Part shown: in pieces, positions 10,977 to 21,336 of the stretch
How the letters are laid out: each line of letters starts with the position of its first letter
Numbering within the stretch: the stretch's first letter is position 1
NCBI GenBank assembly: GCA_900073065.1
Contig: FJOG01000015.1
Coordinates: 815,791-879,790, forward strand
Reading direction: 5' to 3'
Source of the DNA: Phialocephala subalpina
Taxonomy: Eukaryota > Ascomycota > Leotiomycetes > Helotiales > Mollisiaceae
DNA: 64,000 nt
Program-made: the position numbers and the translations under genes
The notes under the pieces: model-generated
Told to the model about the DNA's origin: nothing
Seen by the model: the letters and a program-made list of their open reading frames with translations, nothing else
Database searches by the model: none

Positions 10977-11766
10977 ATGTTCGCTGGCTCTCACTTACCC
11001 CTCACCCGAGCCTTTCGACCTCGCAGAACCCCAACACGGAGCAAGAACCTCCTCCTTTCGAGCCCTTCTCATCGGTTCTACACAGGACCAACAAACCCGC
11101 CCCTCCCCTCCGCAGAAGACCTCAACCGAAACGTCCTCCGCACAATGACTCGAGGAATAGTAAACCAACTCGAAAACTGGCGCTCCGTCGAATTCTCACG
11201 ATTCTAATACTCGAATCTCGCAGAGAAAAAACAATCAGTTCGAGCTTACGATCTAAGTATCCAAGCAATTCTTGAAGGGAGAGACGGGATAGAGAAGTTG
11301 ATGGAAATTGAGAACAAAGTGCTTCGGAGGATACGGGTATATGCATTCCTGCTTAGCACAGGTGTGGGTGCATTGTTGGCTTGGTTGAAGTATTGGTGAG
11401 ATGAAAGGCATCGGGAACGGGATCTTGTTATTGTGGGGTTGAAGAATATGAGTCCTGAGGAAAGGGAGAGGGATTTTGAAGCGTGTGGGGAGAATTTGGG
11501 GTTGTTTGCCAATGTTTGAGGAGTTGGAGGATTTGTATGAGAGGGTTGAAGGGAAAAATAAGGAAATGAATGCTGCATTGGCGCAGAATATGGTCCGGGA
11601 AACGCTCCAAGGAGTGGAGAGAACTGAGATACGTTTGCCGAGCAACCTAGAGCGAGATCGCATTCAGGCTCTCTTCTGGGAGATGAGGAAATTATACGAG
11701 GAAGTTGAGAAGAAACAGGATTCATTGACGAAGTTTCTGAAGAAGGAAGTATTTGGCTGGCGATAG
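10977..11766 (+). pseudogene. Decayed gene for a mitochondrial-type membrane protein
   Basis: The frame opening at ATG 10977 gives an Arg-rich leader (MFAGSHLPLTRAFRPRR to SSPSHRFYTGP). After an in-frame TAA at 11205-11207, it continues as clear protein-like sequence (LAEKKQSVRAYDLSIQAILE, then a hydrophobic helix VYAFLLSTGVGALLAWLKYW). A TGA follows at 11397-11399 and then more coding-like sequence (ERDLVIVGLKNMSPEERERD). Near 11516 the frame shifts by one and continues to 11766 as FEELEDLYERVEGKNKEM, ending KKEVFGWR. I looked for introns that would remove the stops; the one good donor (GTAAAC at 11160) does not restore frame. Two stops plus one frameshift argue for a pseudogene. Both stops could come from C-to-T changes (CAA, CGA), but no intact paralogue is here to prove it. 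Confidence 0.5.
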
Positions 11767-13654
11767 GGGTTAGACTTATTGAACGAAGTCCCACAAAACC
11801 AATCAACGCCGCTTAATTCAGTATGAACCTCTGTTACATGCCATGCCTGCCTCCTTCCCATTTAGAGTTAGGATGAAAGACCTAGCCGCACGGGAACAAG
11901 GTTCGGTCCGAAGAAACCGTTGCATTATTCCACTTGGAGGAGTAATCCATATTCTTTCTAGAGCCTGCACCCTTTTGTTGCACATCGGTGGGAAGGGAAA
12001 ATGTATAAGAATGCCGTCGTCCTCCCTCTTTCTCGTTCATGGGAAACTTCTAAGTGGAGGAAAACGACACGTGACTCGAGAAAGAATTGAGCTCACTCAT
12101 TTTTCGACGCAGTGATACACGTGGTAAGCTCAGCTCTTGAATAGAATATAGTAGTTCACTTTCTTGAAGTATTGATTCGAGTTTCTGCCTTCACAACTTA
12201 TCACGCTTTCGTTCCTGAACAAAACACCAATCTTGATTTTAAAAGCAAAAAGGGTTGGCAAAGATTAAATATTAGCAGACCTAAGACCTGCGAGACTCTT
12301 TTAACATGATTTGGTAAAGTGGTCAGAGATACAACGAAGAAGAAATTTTGAAGAGGAGTGGATTGATTGCGGGGTCAAGCTCGCTAAATGAGGGGATTCG
12401 TCTTAAACTTTACTGTATATAATCTTAAATAGTGCACTGACCTGCCACATACGACCATAGAAGACTGAAAATTGGGCATCCCGTCCGCTCTGCCATACAC
12501 AAGCAGTCTATCGGTGGATTAGTAGTTGGGTGGGTGACCACCAGCGAATACCCACTGTTGTATGTTTTTATTTTGGCAATTTCTTTGCTCCCGAGACCCA
12601 CATGCTGAAGGCGGTGAGGGAACCTTTTGCTTGAGAACTCAAATAGACTTGGTTGTGTCTAATAAATGTTGTCCGAGTCTTTTGAATTCGTGAAGGGAGT
12701 CAAAGGTCTGCTGCTTGTTGTGCACTTTTTTGCCCAGTCTTTTCTCTGATTTCATGGCGAGAACGACCACATCAATTGGCACTACCTCATGAGAACTGCT
12801 CACCAGTATGATATTCGAGGAAAGAGACATCCAACATCCAGTACCTGAAGTTTCCATACAACCGTATAACAAGCATACTAACATCGACAAACCATGAAGA
12901 AAGCGACGGATTTCCTCCTTGTCGAGTACTACTCCAAATCTTTTGAATCGAGAGGAAAGTCCAGCCTGAATAGAGGGTGGAAGCTTAGATTACCAGCTGC
13001 TAGCTTGCTTCTGCTCCATGTTAACTTTTCTTTCCTTTGCCTTGGCAGACAATGCACTGGCTGCGTACGGACTTAGGATTTAACGCGGTGAAATGCTTTC
13101 TTAGGTTTCATCCCCAGCTTGCCATCCTGCTATCTTGAATAATTGCTTCGGTTAAACTTCGCTTTGAAAAAGGGTAGAAATCAGGAGAGTCTCGAATGAC
13201 GGTCAAATCTGCATTCTGCTTATGCCACGTCATGGACTTAAGATGTTCGGATCCGAGCTTTGCGGGGCCAACCACTCAGATGCAAGCTTGGCAGCCCCGC
13301 AGAAACCGGCATCACTAGCGCGTAAGCAAGCTGCATCCCTTCGCACGACTCTTTCCGACGTCCACATCAACACATCCACAAAGTCACACAACTTCGAGAC
13401 AAGAGTTCAAGATACAACAGCAATGCAAACGCAGGATGGCGGAGTTAAGAAGCCAAAATCCATTGGTGATGCTGCGGCGTCCCGAATCTACCATTTTGCA
13501 GATACAACGGCGCCTCGAGCTATGAACTTAAAAGGACCTCCTCTTCCCCTCTTTGGCAGCTACAATTGACCTTCAAATCATTTTTCTAAAACTTCTACAC
13601 AGCATAAACTACATCAAACAATCTTTCAAAAATACCACTTCTCAAAAATCGACA
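11767..13654. other. Intergenic region containing the 5S rRNA gene
   Basis: Apart from the 5S gene at 12447-12565, no ORF here carries recognisable features. An ORF at 13222-13569 lies directly upstream of the aldo/keto reductase and is most likely promoter or leader sequence. Confidence 0.5.
12447..12565 (+). rRNA. 5S ribosomal RNA, dispersed single gene
   Basis: The 119-nt segment has the universal fungal 5S features. Helix I pairs ACATACGAC (start) with GTTGTATGT (end). The loop region CATCCCGTCCGCTCTGCC and the internal control region with TAGTAGTTGGGTGGGTGAC and CACCAGCGAATAC are conserved. A T-run directly after the gene (12565-12569) is a pol III terminator. Helix II differs from the usual fungal sequence but stays paired (AGACTG near 12461 with CAGTCT near 12504), so the changes look compensated and the gene may be functional. 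Single dispersed 5S genes outside the rDNA repeat, some of variant type, are usual in Pezizomycotina such as Neurospora. Confidence 0.92.
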
Positions 13655-14824
13655 ATGGCTCCCCCATTCCCGATGCCCCCTCCACCAGAGTCCCCTCTCT
13701 TCCGCCACCGCCAACTTGCTCCCACTGCCAATGTCCGCGTCTCACCTATCTGCCTCGGAGCCATGAACTTTGGCGATGCACACAAAGCCCGCATGGGGGA
13801 ATGCAATAAAGAAACCTCCTTCGAGATCCTCGATACCTTCAAATCCCTCGGCGGAAACTTCATCGATACCGCAAACGGGTACCAAGACGGCGAATCCGAG
13901 AAATGGCTTGGCGAATGGCTCACCTCTCGGAAATGCCGCGATGAGATCGTTCTTGCGACGAAATTCTCCAGTCCTTTTCAGATGCACAAGAAGGAAAAGA
14001 TCCAGTCCAACTTTGGCGGCAATGGCACGAAGTCCCTACGAATCTCTGTCGATAAATCGCTTGAGAGATTACAGACTTCATACATTGATCTCCTCTATCT
14101 CCACTGGTGGGACTACGCGTCTACGATTCCAGAGCTGATGCATGCCCTCAATGATCTCGTCGTCTCAGGTAAGGTCATCTACCTCGGTATCTCCGATACT
14201 CCAGCATGGGTTGTTTCAAAGGCCAACCAATATGCCCGCGATCACGGCCTCCGCCAATTTGTCGTCTATCAGGGTCTCTGGAATGCATCGATCCGCGATT
14301 TTGAGCGGGATATCATTCCGATGTGCAAGGATGAGGGAATGGGCTTGCTTCCTTATGGCACCTTGGGACAGGGTCGTTTCCAGACTGAAGCTGCGTTCAA
14401 GGAGCGGGAGAGGAACAACCCTGGTCGGAAGAAGAAGCCTACTTCTCTTGAGAAGGCAGTTTCGAAGATCATGGAAGGTCTGGCGAAGGAGAAGGGCACA
14501 GCGCTGACAAGCATCGCGATGGCTTATGTGATGCAGAAGGCCCCTTATGTGTTCCCTCTCGTTGGTGGTCGCAAGGTGGAGCATATCAAGGGCAATATTG
14601 ATGCTCTCAATGTCGACTTGACAGAAGAGGATGTTGCGAAGATTGATGCGGCGTACAATTTCGACCCTGGCTTCCCGCATACTTTCCTTAGCGGGACGCT
14701 GTTCGGAGATGAGGGTGATGAGCAGGAGGTTCCGCATGGACCGCAGGATGTGTGGTTGACGAATGTGCTGGGGACTTTTGATTGGGTTGATGGCCCAAAG
14801 CCTATCAGACCTTCCAAGAAGTAG
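13655..14824 (+). CDS. Aldo/keto reductase, aryl-alcohol dehydrogenase/norsolorinate reductase-like
   Basis: I chose the ATG at 13655 (389 aa; CGACAATGG context) over the in-frame upstream extension to 13553, which has no protein-like features. The protein shows the AKR catalytic tetrad: Asp and Tyr in FIDTANGYQDGESEKWLG, Lys in IVLATKFSS, and His in LLYLHWWDYAS. Later segments (GKVIYLGISDTPAWVVSKAN and FVYQGLWNAS-like sequence, then VFPLVGGRKVEHIKGNI) are typical of the AKR9 group that includes fungal aryl-alcohol dehydrogenases and norsolorinic acid reductase. The enzyme would reduce aldehydes or ketones with NADPH in the cytosol. No polyketide synthase or other partner is adjacent, so a secondary-metabolite role is not supported. 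Confidence 0.92.
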   Translation: MAPPFPMPPPPESPLFRHRQLAPTANVRVSPICLGAMNFGDAHKARMGECNKETSFEILDTFKSLGGNFIDTANGYQDGESEKWLGEWLTSRKCRDEIVLATKFSSPFQMHKKEKIQSNFGGNGTKSLRISVDKSLERLQTSYIDLLYLHWWDYASTIPELMHALNDLVVSGKVIYLGISDTPAWVVSKANQYARDHGLRQFVVYQGLWNASIRDFERDIIPMCKDEGMGLLPYGTLGQGRFQTEAAFKERERNNPGRKKKPTSLEKAVSKIMEGLAKEKGTALTSIAMAYVMQKAPYVFPLVGGRKVEHIKGNIDALNVDLTEEDVAKIDAAYNFDPGFPHTFLSGTLFGDEGDEQEVPHGPQDVWLTNVLGTFDWVDGPKPIRPSKK

Positions 14825-17706
14825 GTGGAATGTTCGGAGCTGTTGGGTGTTGAGCTTTCCATCAAAGATGTAGTGGCGCTCGAGTGCAGAACTCGGTACC
14901 ATTGCACGCGCACATTCAGATAGCATGAGAGAGAAACAATTCAAATCGCTACGCCTCTAAATTTCAAGCTTATATTGGCTGTATGAGTGATAAAAGTGCT
15001 TCTCTTGACGCCTTACAGATTTCGCCAATCCTAGTGTGGTTTTGAGAACAAGACGAAGGATGACTCTTGTGTTGGCCTGTGCTCATTACCTGCAGGTATA
15101 AGAAAGCGTCCCCCCTCTCATCTGGGCTCCGATCCTTCATCCTTCTTACATCTCAAAAGTTCATACCTTCGAAAAACTCATTTTCAATTGAGCCGGCTGT
15201 GCAGCGCCACTAGCGCAGATTTGACAACTGGGAATACATTAGACGATAAAGTACAACACCCCAGCTAGCTTCCCGATCGTTATTTCCATCTTGTTGTCGC
15301 CGGTTGTGTTTTTGACCTTGTCGTCGCTGCTGATTTTGGAAGTGTTGGTGCAGTGCATCTGATGCAAAGTTGAGAACTCCTCCAATCAACAGTCGCGAAA
15401 CGACAAACCCCCTGTCTTCATTTCTAATCGGTCCTCATCTGCCTTCATTCCAACGATAAATCTAAGTTATTCGTGGTTTCGAGCTCGAGAAACGCCTTAC
15501 CTGTGATTTTCTTGTTTGCGCCATGCGATTTCGGAGTTAAGCGTGTGCACGATGGACCCGTTCTGCGTGCAGACTTGAGTCCCTAATCTGATGAGATCAC
15601 CAATTTTGAGAATTTACGACTCAGAGAGTATCCAGCAGTTTTGTTGGGGACGCTCCTGCCCTGTGCGCTCAGGGCAATTTTGGAGCGTTGGTCCTTCCCC
15701 TTAAATCCTCGCTTAGCTTGACTAGCTCGGAGCAGACTCATTTTGGCACACGCGATTCTCTTCTTGAATTTTTGTTGCATGTCGTCTTTTCCTCTGGCCA
15801 CCTAACCTTGCTTGCTCTTCTTCTTGTTTCTCACTTCCGCTGACAACTCAGTGAGTCGAGTAGGAATCCCTGAACGGCTGAAGTGGAATTCTCCCCGCGT
15901 TCGGGCAAAGCGGAATGTATCCCCTCCCCTCATTGTTTAAACTGTCTAACGCTTTTCCAGTTATCGGTACATCAAAACCATATATCTGCAAGCATCAGAG
16001 GCAAATCATTCTCCCTGTGAGAATGAAGAAAGACACTCCGTGACTAGACGCGCTAGCGACTGCAGTTCCGGACGGGCTCAGGACATGTTGGCGGGGCACA
16101 GAGCAGTCATTGTGACTCGCCGTAAGGTTGTTGTGCGTGTTTTTCCGAAGGCACAGGCTAGTTTTACTGGCAGGGAAAGTTTTGGAGTACGGAGCTGATG
16201 TGATGCGGAACGAATTGAACTGCATTCCCCGATGATCCAAGTGAGGGCGGGTACATTATGCCGTTCACAGCTTCTCACGACCTCACGATATTATGAGCAT
16301 GATTGAACGGCCTCAGTATGACTGAACTGCCTCTCTCTTGCAAAACGTGGAGCACAAGGTAGCAAGTCCGGGCTGGCAATGCGGAGCTCGGTTTGTCTTG
16401 CGCAGCTCGCTCGTCTATGAGGAATAGTAAGTCTCTTCTCCTTCAAACTAAAGTCCAGTTGCTCACTTCTTCCCAGATATTAATGCCGCTACATGACTTA
16501 ATAATTGGTACTGCTGTCATTGCCTGTGGTAATTGAAGTGATTGAGCGGTGGTTGCGGTCCTTGGCTTGAGGTGGAAATCAGGTAAGACTTTGCGAGTGT
16601 TGCTGACAGTAGATATCTGCCTGTAGGACGAGATAATTGTAAACAGGTTAAACACAAATTTTCTTATGAACTATGGCCATTTTTGTCCCTTGTAGGACGT
16701 CTCTGGGCTTGCTCATACCTTCCACCGTGTCTCTGTATCACACTACCTCCAGATGATGCGGATATATTTTCATTGCATATTCTGGCTTGCCAGGACTTCA
16801 AAGAATAGCCTCTTTGGAGACTTTGGTGCGCTGTGTGTGAATGTTCGAGAATGACCGCTCAATCATGGAGGTACAGATGCAAGTGATAAGAATCTTGTGC
16901 TTCGCACGTGACTAGTGCTTTCCTCGAACAACTCATCTGACAATAGCCTTGGTATGTGCCTGTTTGAACCTCGAGACTTTGTCTCCCAGCATCTCAGTTG
17001 CTGTGGGAGCCATTGAACCTTCGAAAAGTAGCGATAATGTCGTCTATGTTGTGTGCATTTCAGACGTTGAAAGAAGCATGTACGGGCAGGCGAGACGGAT
17101 GTAGCTGCTGGAATTCAACAGGATTTACATGGAGATCGGGACAATAATTCCACCCTTGCATTTGAACATCAAAAAACCCAATCAAAACACCAAAATCCGG
17201 ATAAATTGAAATTGAAAGTTTTCGTACTGAAGTAGCCAATCAGTGAAAGCGAAAGTGAGCTTGGCACGACGAGGTCGGAGCGGATAGATGAAGTTGAAAG
17301 GGGCTTTGACAGCTTGCAAAACGGCAAGAAACCCAAACACTAGATCAACTCAAGTCCGGTAATGGCGGATGAAGTACTAAGTTGCAACATCAATCGATCG
17401 AAACCCGTCACGCCAAGCTTCGAGGGTCGAGACTACAGACAGGCGATGGGTGGCATATGTTTGAAATTTGATCGTGATGATGTTCACTACCGCGCTTTCA
17501 TCGCTCCTTGCCATCACTCGCCCTCTCGAGCCCAGTTTCCATGTACTAAGTGTCTCCAACGTGTACATATTGCCGCAGGTCAGTCGAGCTCCATCCCTGT
17601 TCACCAAACCTCCGCTCCGTGCCTCTCGTGGCATGCCACGGTAGTCTCACTCCCCAGTCTATCTTCTTTTCGTTTTATTTTTGAGCCTTCCATCTGAAGA
17701 TTATGG
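14825..17706. other. Long gene-free stretch
   Basis: In about 2.9 kb I find no ORF with recognisable domains or convincing splice structure. The short ORFs at 15583, 15995, 16443 and 17362 look random. The stretch lies between the convergent ends of the aldo/keto reductase and the Zn2Cys6 gene, so it is not a shared promoter. Decayed sequence or a noncoding transcript cannot be excluded. Confidence 0.5.
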
Positions 17707-19800
17707 TCAGACTGGCAAAAAGGTACCTCCATCGCCAACAACAGCTCCACCAAGGCGCGAGCAATCAAAGTGCTGACTCCAATCATAGTTGATCCCATCT
17801 TCTATCAGACTTGTCCAATCAATCCCGAGCTCTGCTCCAGAGAGGAAATCCGGTGTATCATGCCAAGCAAACGGGGCAAACGAATTCGCAGCAAAGTCAA
17901 TCGTACTCGGAAACTGCATTGGATTGTCGAGTTGAAAATCTTCCGGATCGTTTCGAGGCTCAGCTCCCCTTGGCATGAACCTCTTGATCATCACCTTGCC
18001 AAAGTATGGAATTACAGCTTCGTATTGACCTGGTCCGGAGTATGTGCCGTGGTATGCGGCAGTGAGATATTCCAGCGTCTGAGCAGCTTGGCTGGCCACG
18101 CTGCATTCCATCCCTTTTGCGACTTTCTTCAAGCCATCCATGACGCTGTGTACCAGCTTCCAATCACTTTCTTCTGAATGGACGCAAGGTGTCGTACTCG
18201 AGAGGAGCTTGATGACGAGAACCACCGCTGCGGTAAATACTTGGAAATCCATGAGGTCGCAGATGATGAGCTCCATTCCATTGTGGGTTCGTATCGTTTG
18301 ATAAGCTTGGATCATCTCTCGAGAAGCATCGCATGCTGCAATGGCGTTTGGTTGGTACTCGGCATTCTCGAAAGATTTGAGCATATAAGGTTGATGCAAC
18401 AATTTCTGGAGCATGTAGAACTGGATTTTGATGACTTGAAGGCCATAAACCATCTCAATAGAAGTTGATTCAGAAGGTTGAGCATTCCACCAGTCCGAGG
18501 GGATCCGTTCCAGACAGCTTCTCAAACCTTGGTCGATTTGGAGGGTGGTGAAATAATCGGCATTTGCGCCCTTTTGATTACGCTCGTTGACATGACCTGC
18601 CATCACGCACATGTCGTACAATACACGCTCCCCTACTGAGGTGCCAGGGTATGGTCTCGAAAGTCCAGGATGTACGTCAGAGGTGGCGGCAGGTAACCCT
18701 AGGATCAAGGATAGCTGTCGGTCGCTCTGCCAAAGATGTGACCACACTTTGTGCTCGCGCTCTTTAGCTGTCTCATCAGAGTCGTGAAGTCGAAGAAGCA
18801 ATGCCAGATTGATTGCTCGTCTGTAACTCAGCCAGGATTCTCGCGGTTTTCCCATATTCATATAGAGCTTTGCGATTATCTCCAGGCATTCGAGACCATC
18901 TATCGTAGGCACAGGGTTTTCGCTGATGGATAGAAGCATGTCTGCGACCATCAGATATGAATCCAAAAGAGCTCCAGGGTGAGCTGAAAGACTGAGTTGC
19001 TCCTTAGTGAGGTTGTTTGGAAGTTGTTGCATGCATAGTGCAAGGAAGAGGACTGCTTTGGCGACTAGTGCGGGGTTGTTCGAACCCAGGGAGTCGAGGA
19101 TAAACCTTTTGCCAGATTGAACGGACTCGAGAAGATCAGGTGTCGAGGCAATATTCAGGCCTTGGCCGTCTTTCCAAATTGGCCAATACGGTTTTGTTAC
19201 TGCGAGAATGGCAACCAAGCCCGGAACGCTTGGGAGAAGTGCTCGGAATGTCCTGACGCAACTTGACAATCGCTGGTCACGTGGCACTCTTGCTGCCATT
19301 CTTCCTTGAGTGTCGACTTGCTGTATGAGCATGGCATCTTTGAACAGATTGAGTAAAGGTGCATCCGCAAACGGGTCAGTTGTATCAGGAGAACATGACC
19401 CAATGTCTGAAGCTGGTGTTGAGTCCGTCTCGCCGACCGATCCTTCACCTCGACTTGACACGTCCTGAATGCGTCTCAAAATCTCTGCAGTATTGATTGC
19501 AGTTTGAGACTGGCTCAAAGACTCGGTACTTATGTCCATCGTACTGCATATGCGGCGAACCATGTCCTCGAGATTCGCCAACTTTTGATAAACGTCTTCT
19601 CCATCCTCGGAATTTGGTCGCGACGCCTTGGCTGCCCCTTGAGGTATGCAATCTACTTCGTGCAAAGAGCATTCACTGCATACCGTCTTGTTAGTTCCGT
19701 AAATGCATCGTACTTTGCGTCTGCGGCACTCTGCACAACTTCGTGTACCTAGTCGCATCCGCTTTGGGGACCGGTCAACTGTGGTGCCAGGGGTGACCAT
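17707..19800 (-). CDS. Zn2Cys6 transcription factor with fungal-specific regulatory domain
   Basis: The intact 697-aa single-exon ORF starts at the ATG at 19800. Near the N terminus is a complete binuclear zinc cluster: Cys22, 25, 32, 41, 44 and 51 (RSCAECRRRKVRC, then CSECSLHEVDC), preceded by a basic stretch (SPKRMRLGTR). The middle carries the fungal_trans (PF04082) pattern, including a YRRAINLALLLRLHD helix and HLWQSDRQLSLILGLP. The protein should act as a nuclear, DNA-binding regulator that binds CGG-type half sites. Its target is unknown. It is convergent with the aldo/keto reductase and divergent from the peroxiredoxin gene at 20686, separated from it by about 885 bp, so it could share control with that gene. 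This is only positional. Confidence 0.93.
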   Translation of the reverse strand: MVTPGTTVDRSPKRMRLGTRSCAECRRRKVRCIYGTNKTVCSECSLHEVDCIPQGAAKASRPNSEDGEDVYQKLANLEDMVRRICSTMDISTESLSQSQTAINTAEILRRIQDVSSRGEGSVGETDSTPASDIGSCSPDTTDPFADAPLLNLFKDAMLIQQVDTQGRMAARVPRDQRLSSCVRTFRALLPSVPGLVAILAVTKPYWPIWKDGQGLNIASTPDLLESVQSGKRFILDSLGSNNPALVAKAVLFLALCMQQLPNNLTKEQLSLSAHPGALLDSYLMVADMLLSISENPVPTIDGLECLEIIAKLYMNMGKPRESWLSYRRAINLALLLRLHDSDETAKEREHKVWSHLWQSDRQLSLILGLPAATSDVHPGLSRPYPGTSVGERVLYDMCVMAGHVNERNQKGANADYFTTLQIDQGLRSCLERIPSDWWNAQPSESTSIEMVYGLQVIKIQFYMLQKLLHQPYMLKSFENAEYQPNAIAACDASREMIQAYQTIRTHNGMELIICDLMDFQVFTAAVVLVIKLLSSTTPCVHSEESDWKLVHSVMDGLKKVAKGMECSVASQAAQTLEYLTAAYHGTYSGPGQYEAVIPYFGKVMIKRFMPRGAEPRNDPEDFQLDNPMQFPSTIDFAANSFAPFAWHDTPDFLSGAELGIDWTSLIEDGINYDWSQHFDCSRLGGAVVGDGGTFLPV

Positions 19801-20685
19801 TGTCCACGGTAGGGCTTGACCAAGCTGCGGGAGGACGCTTGATCATCTCCAAAGGGAGCCTTTAGTCTCAACAATACTAGCTTGCACTGATAGTAGAAAA
19901 TGTGCACAAGGCGTGGTTTGTGGTCGTCGGGAATTGCAAAAATAAGCACTAGATATGTAAGCCGTGCAGTCCTCAATGCTTGCCGAGACAGCCCCACAGA
20001 CGAAGCGAGAATCGGGTGCTTGATGTTTTAAGCGTGCAGGAACTGCGAGAGAGAGAGACGGACGTTGTGACAAACGAAAAATGAGTATATTCTTTTCGTA
20101 CGCAACGTCTCTCGGATATGGTCGGACGAGTTCGGACCAACCGGACGAATTTCCAAGCAAGCTTATCATGAACGGGACGAATATGTGGTGGTGTGGAATT
20201 ATTGAACATGGGCCAGATAATTTTGGGGTGCGGCCGCGAATAATTATCAGACCATAAGTAATACTCACTTGAACTCGAGATTAACAATCCACTACCCCGC
20301 AGCTACATCCGGCAAACGCTTCTAGACCAGTGAAAGCACATCCGTCGTATCGCCGTATGTATTAGATATGCCGAAACCCTGCGATGACTTGTGATTCCGA
20401 GAACATGAAGTCATTTCGAAAGGCACTCCTGGACGAACTCGTACAGACTCACCAGTCTAAGTCATTCATATCCAACTTCACTCCAGGGGGAATCAAGTAT
20501 CGTCTGAATATTCACCTTGATAAGTAATCTACTTCTCTTTGTATAAATAGCGTTGTCCCCCTCGAGCTTTGCATCTTCTTCACTTCTCCAAGACTCTCGA
20601 CTCCACAAGGCCCATCCAGCAGAACCGACATCTCCAAAACACCAAACCATTTGTCCACTCCGTACTATCGCAAAGAACTACCAAT
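19801..20685. other. Divergent intergenic promoter region
   Basis: This 885-bp gap separates the start codons of the Zn2Cys6 regulator (leftward) and the peroxiredoxin gene (rightward). I see a TATA box near its right end and no supported gene. Confidence 0.6.
20542..20550 (+). promoter_or_regulatory. TATA box of the peroxiredoxin-like gene
   Basis: TATAAATAG lies about 140 nt upstream of the chosen ATG (20686) and is followed by a pyrimidine-rich leader (CTTCTTCACTTCTCC). Core TATA elements at this distance suit a strongly or inducibly transcribed fungal gene. Assignment is by sequence and position only. Confidence 0.5.
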
Positions 20686-21336
20686 ATGAGTCTCGCAAAC
20701 GAACTGAACGCAGTCTATACCGACTTCCACACGAACGGACCACCGGCGGCAACGTCAATCATCAGAAAAACAACCAGCGATTTCATCGCTTCCTACAACC
20801 TCGATGCCGCTATCAAAGTCGGAGACAAACTTCCTTCATTCCACTTGAGTGATGCTACAGGAAAGCAAGTGAACAGTGCCGAGCTCACCTCTAACGGTCC
20901 TCTCCTCATCACCTTCTACCGTGGAAACTGGTGTCCATACTGCAACTTGGCACTTCGAGCACTTCAGAAGCAACTCGAAGACTTCAAAGCAAAGGGTGTC
21001 ACTCTCGTCGCTATCTCTCCCGAGCTTCCTGATATGTCTCTTTCGACTGTCGAGAAGAACGAGCTGGCATTTATTGTCCTATCTGACATGGGCAACAAGT
21101 TCGCGAAAGAGTTGGGGATCCTGTTCGCCCAACCCGATGAGCTGAGAGCTCCATTCAATTCCGTGGGGATTGACTTGAAGGAGAGGAACGGAGACGACTC
21201 TTTTGTCGTTCCGTTGCCTGCTACACTGTTGGTGGATAAGAGTGGCATTGTTCGGAACACTTTCATTGATCCGAATTATACTCACCGTCTTGAGCCAACG
21301 ACTGCGTTGGAATGGATTGACGCATTGAGCAACTGA
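20686..21336 (+). CDS. Peroxiredoxin-like protein, AhpC/TSA family
   Basis: The ATG at 20686 gives a 216-aa protein; the same frame is open upstream to 20569 but that lies in the leader just after the TATA box. The thioredoxin fold is clear: VGDKLPSFHLSDATGK, then LLITFYRGNWCPYCNLALR with a CxxC-type active site (Cys-Pro-Tyr-Cys), then VTLVAISPELPDMS and VPLPATLLVDKSGIVRN. Members of this redoxin group (PF00578) reduce peroxides or act as thiol oxidoreductases in the cytosol. The N-terminal helix (ANELNAVYTDFH) is typical of fungal members. It may be induced by oxidative stress, but no element proving this was found. Confidence 0.9.
   Translation: MSLANELNAVYTDFHTNGPPAATSIIRKTTSDFIASYNLDAAIKVGDKLPSFHLSDATGKQVNSAELTSNGPLLITFYRGNWCPYCNLALRALQKQLEDFKAKGVTLVAISPELPDMSLSTVEKNELAFIVLSDMGNKFAKELGILFAQPDELRAPFNSVGIDLKERNGDDSFVVPLPATLLVDKSGIVRNTFIDPNYTHRLEPTTALEWIDALSN

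Noticed and set aside
13222..13569. 115-aa ORF upstream of the aldo/keto reductase
   Set aside because: No domain, and its position immediately before the AKR leader suggests promoter or leader sequence.
4255..21336. Biosynthetic gene cluster (monooxygenase, AKR, Zn2Cys6 regulator, redoxin)
   Set aside because: The genes are spread over 17 kb with unrelated genes between them, and there is no PKS, NRPS, terpene synthase or DMATS core enzyme.
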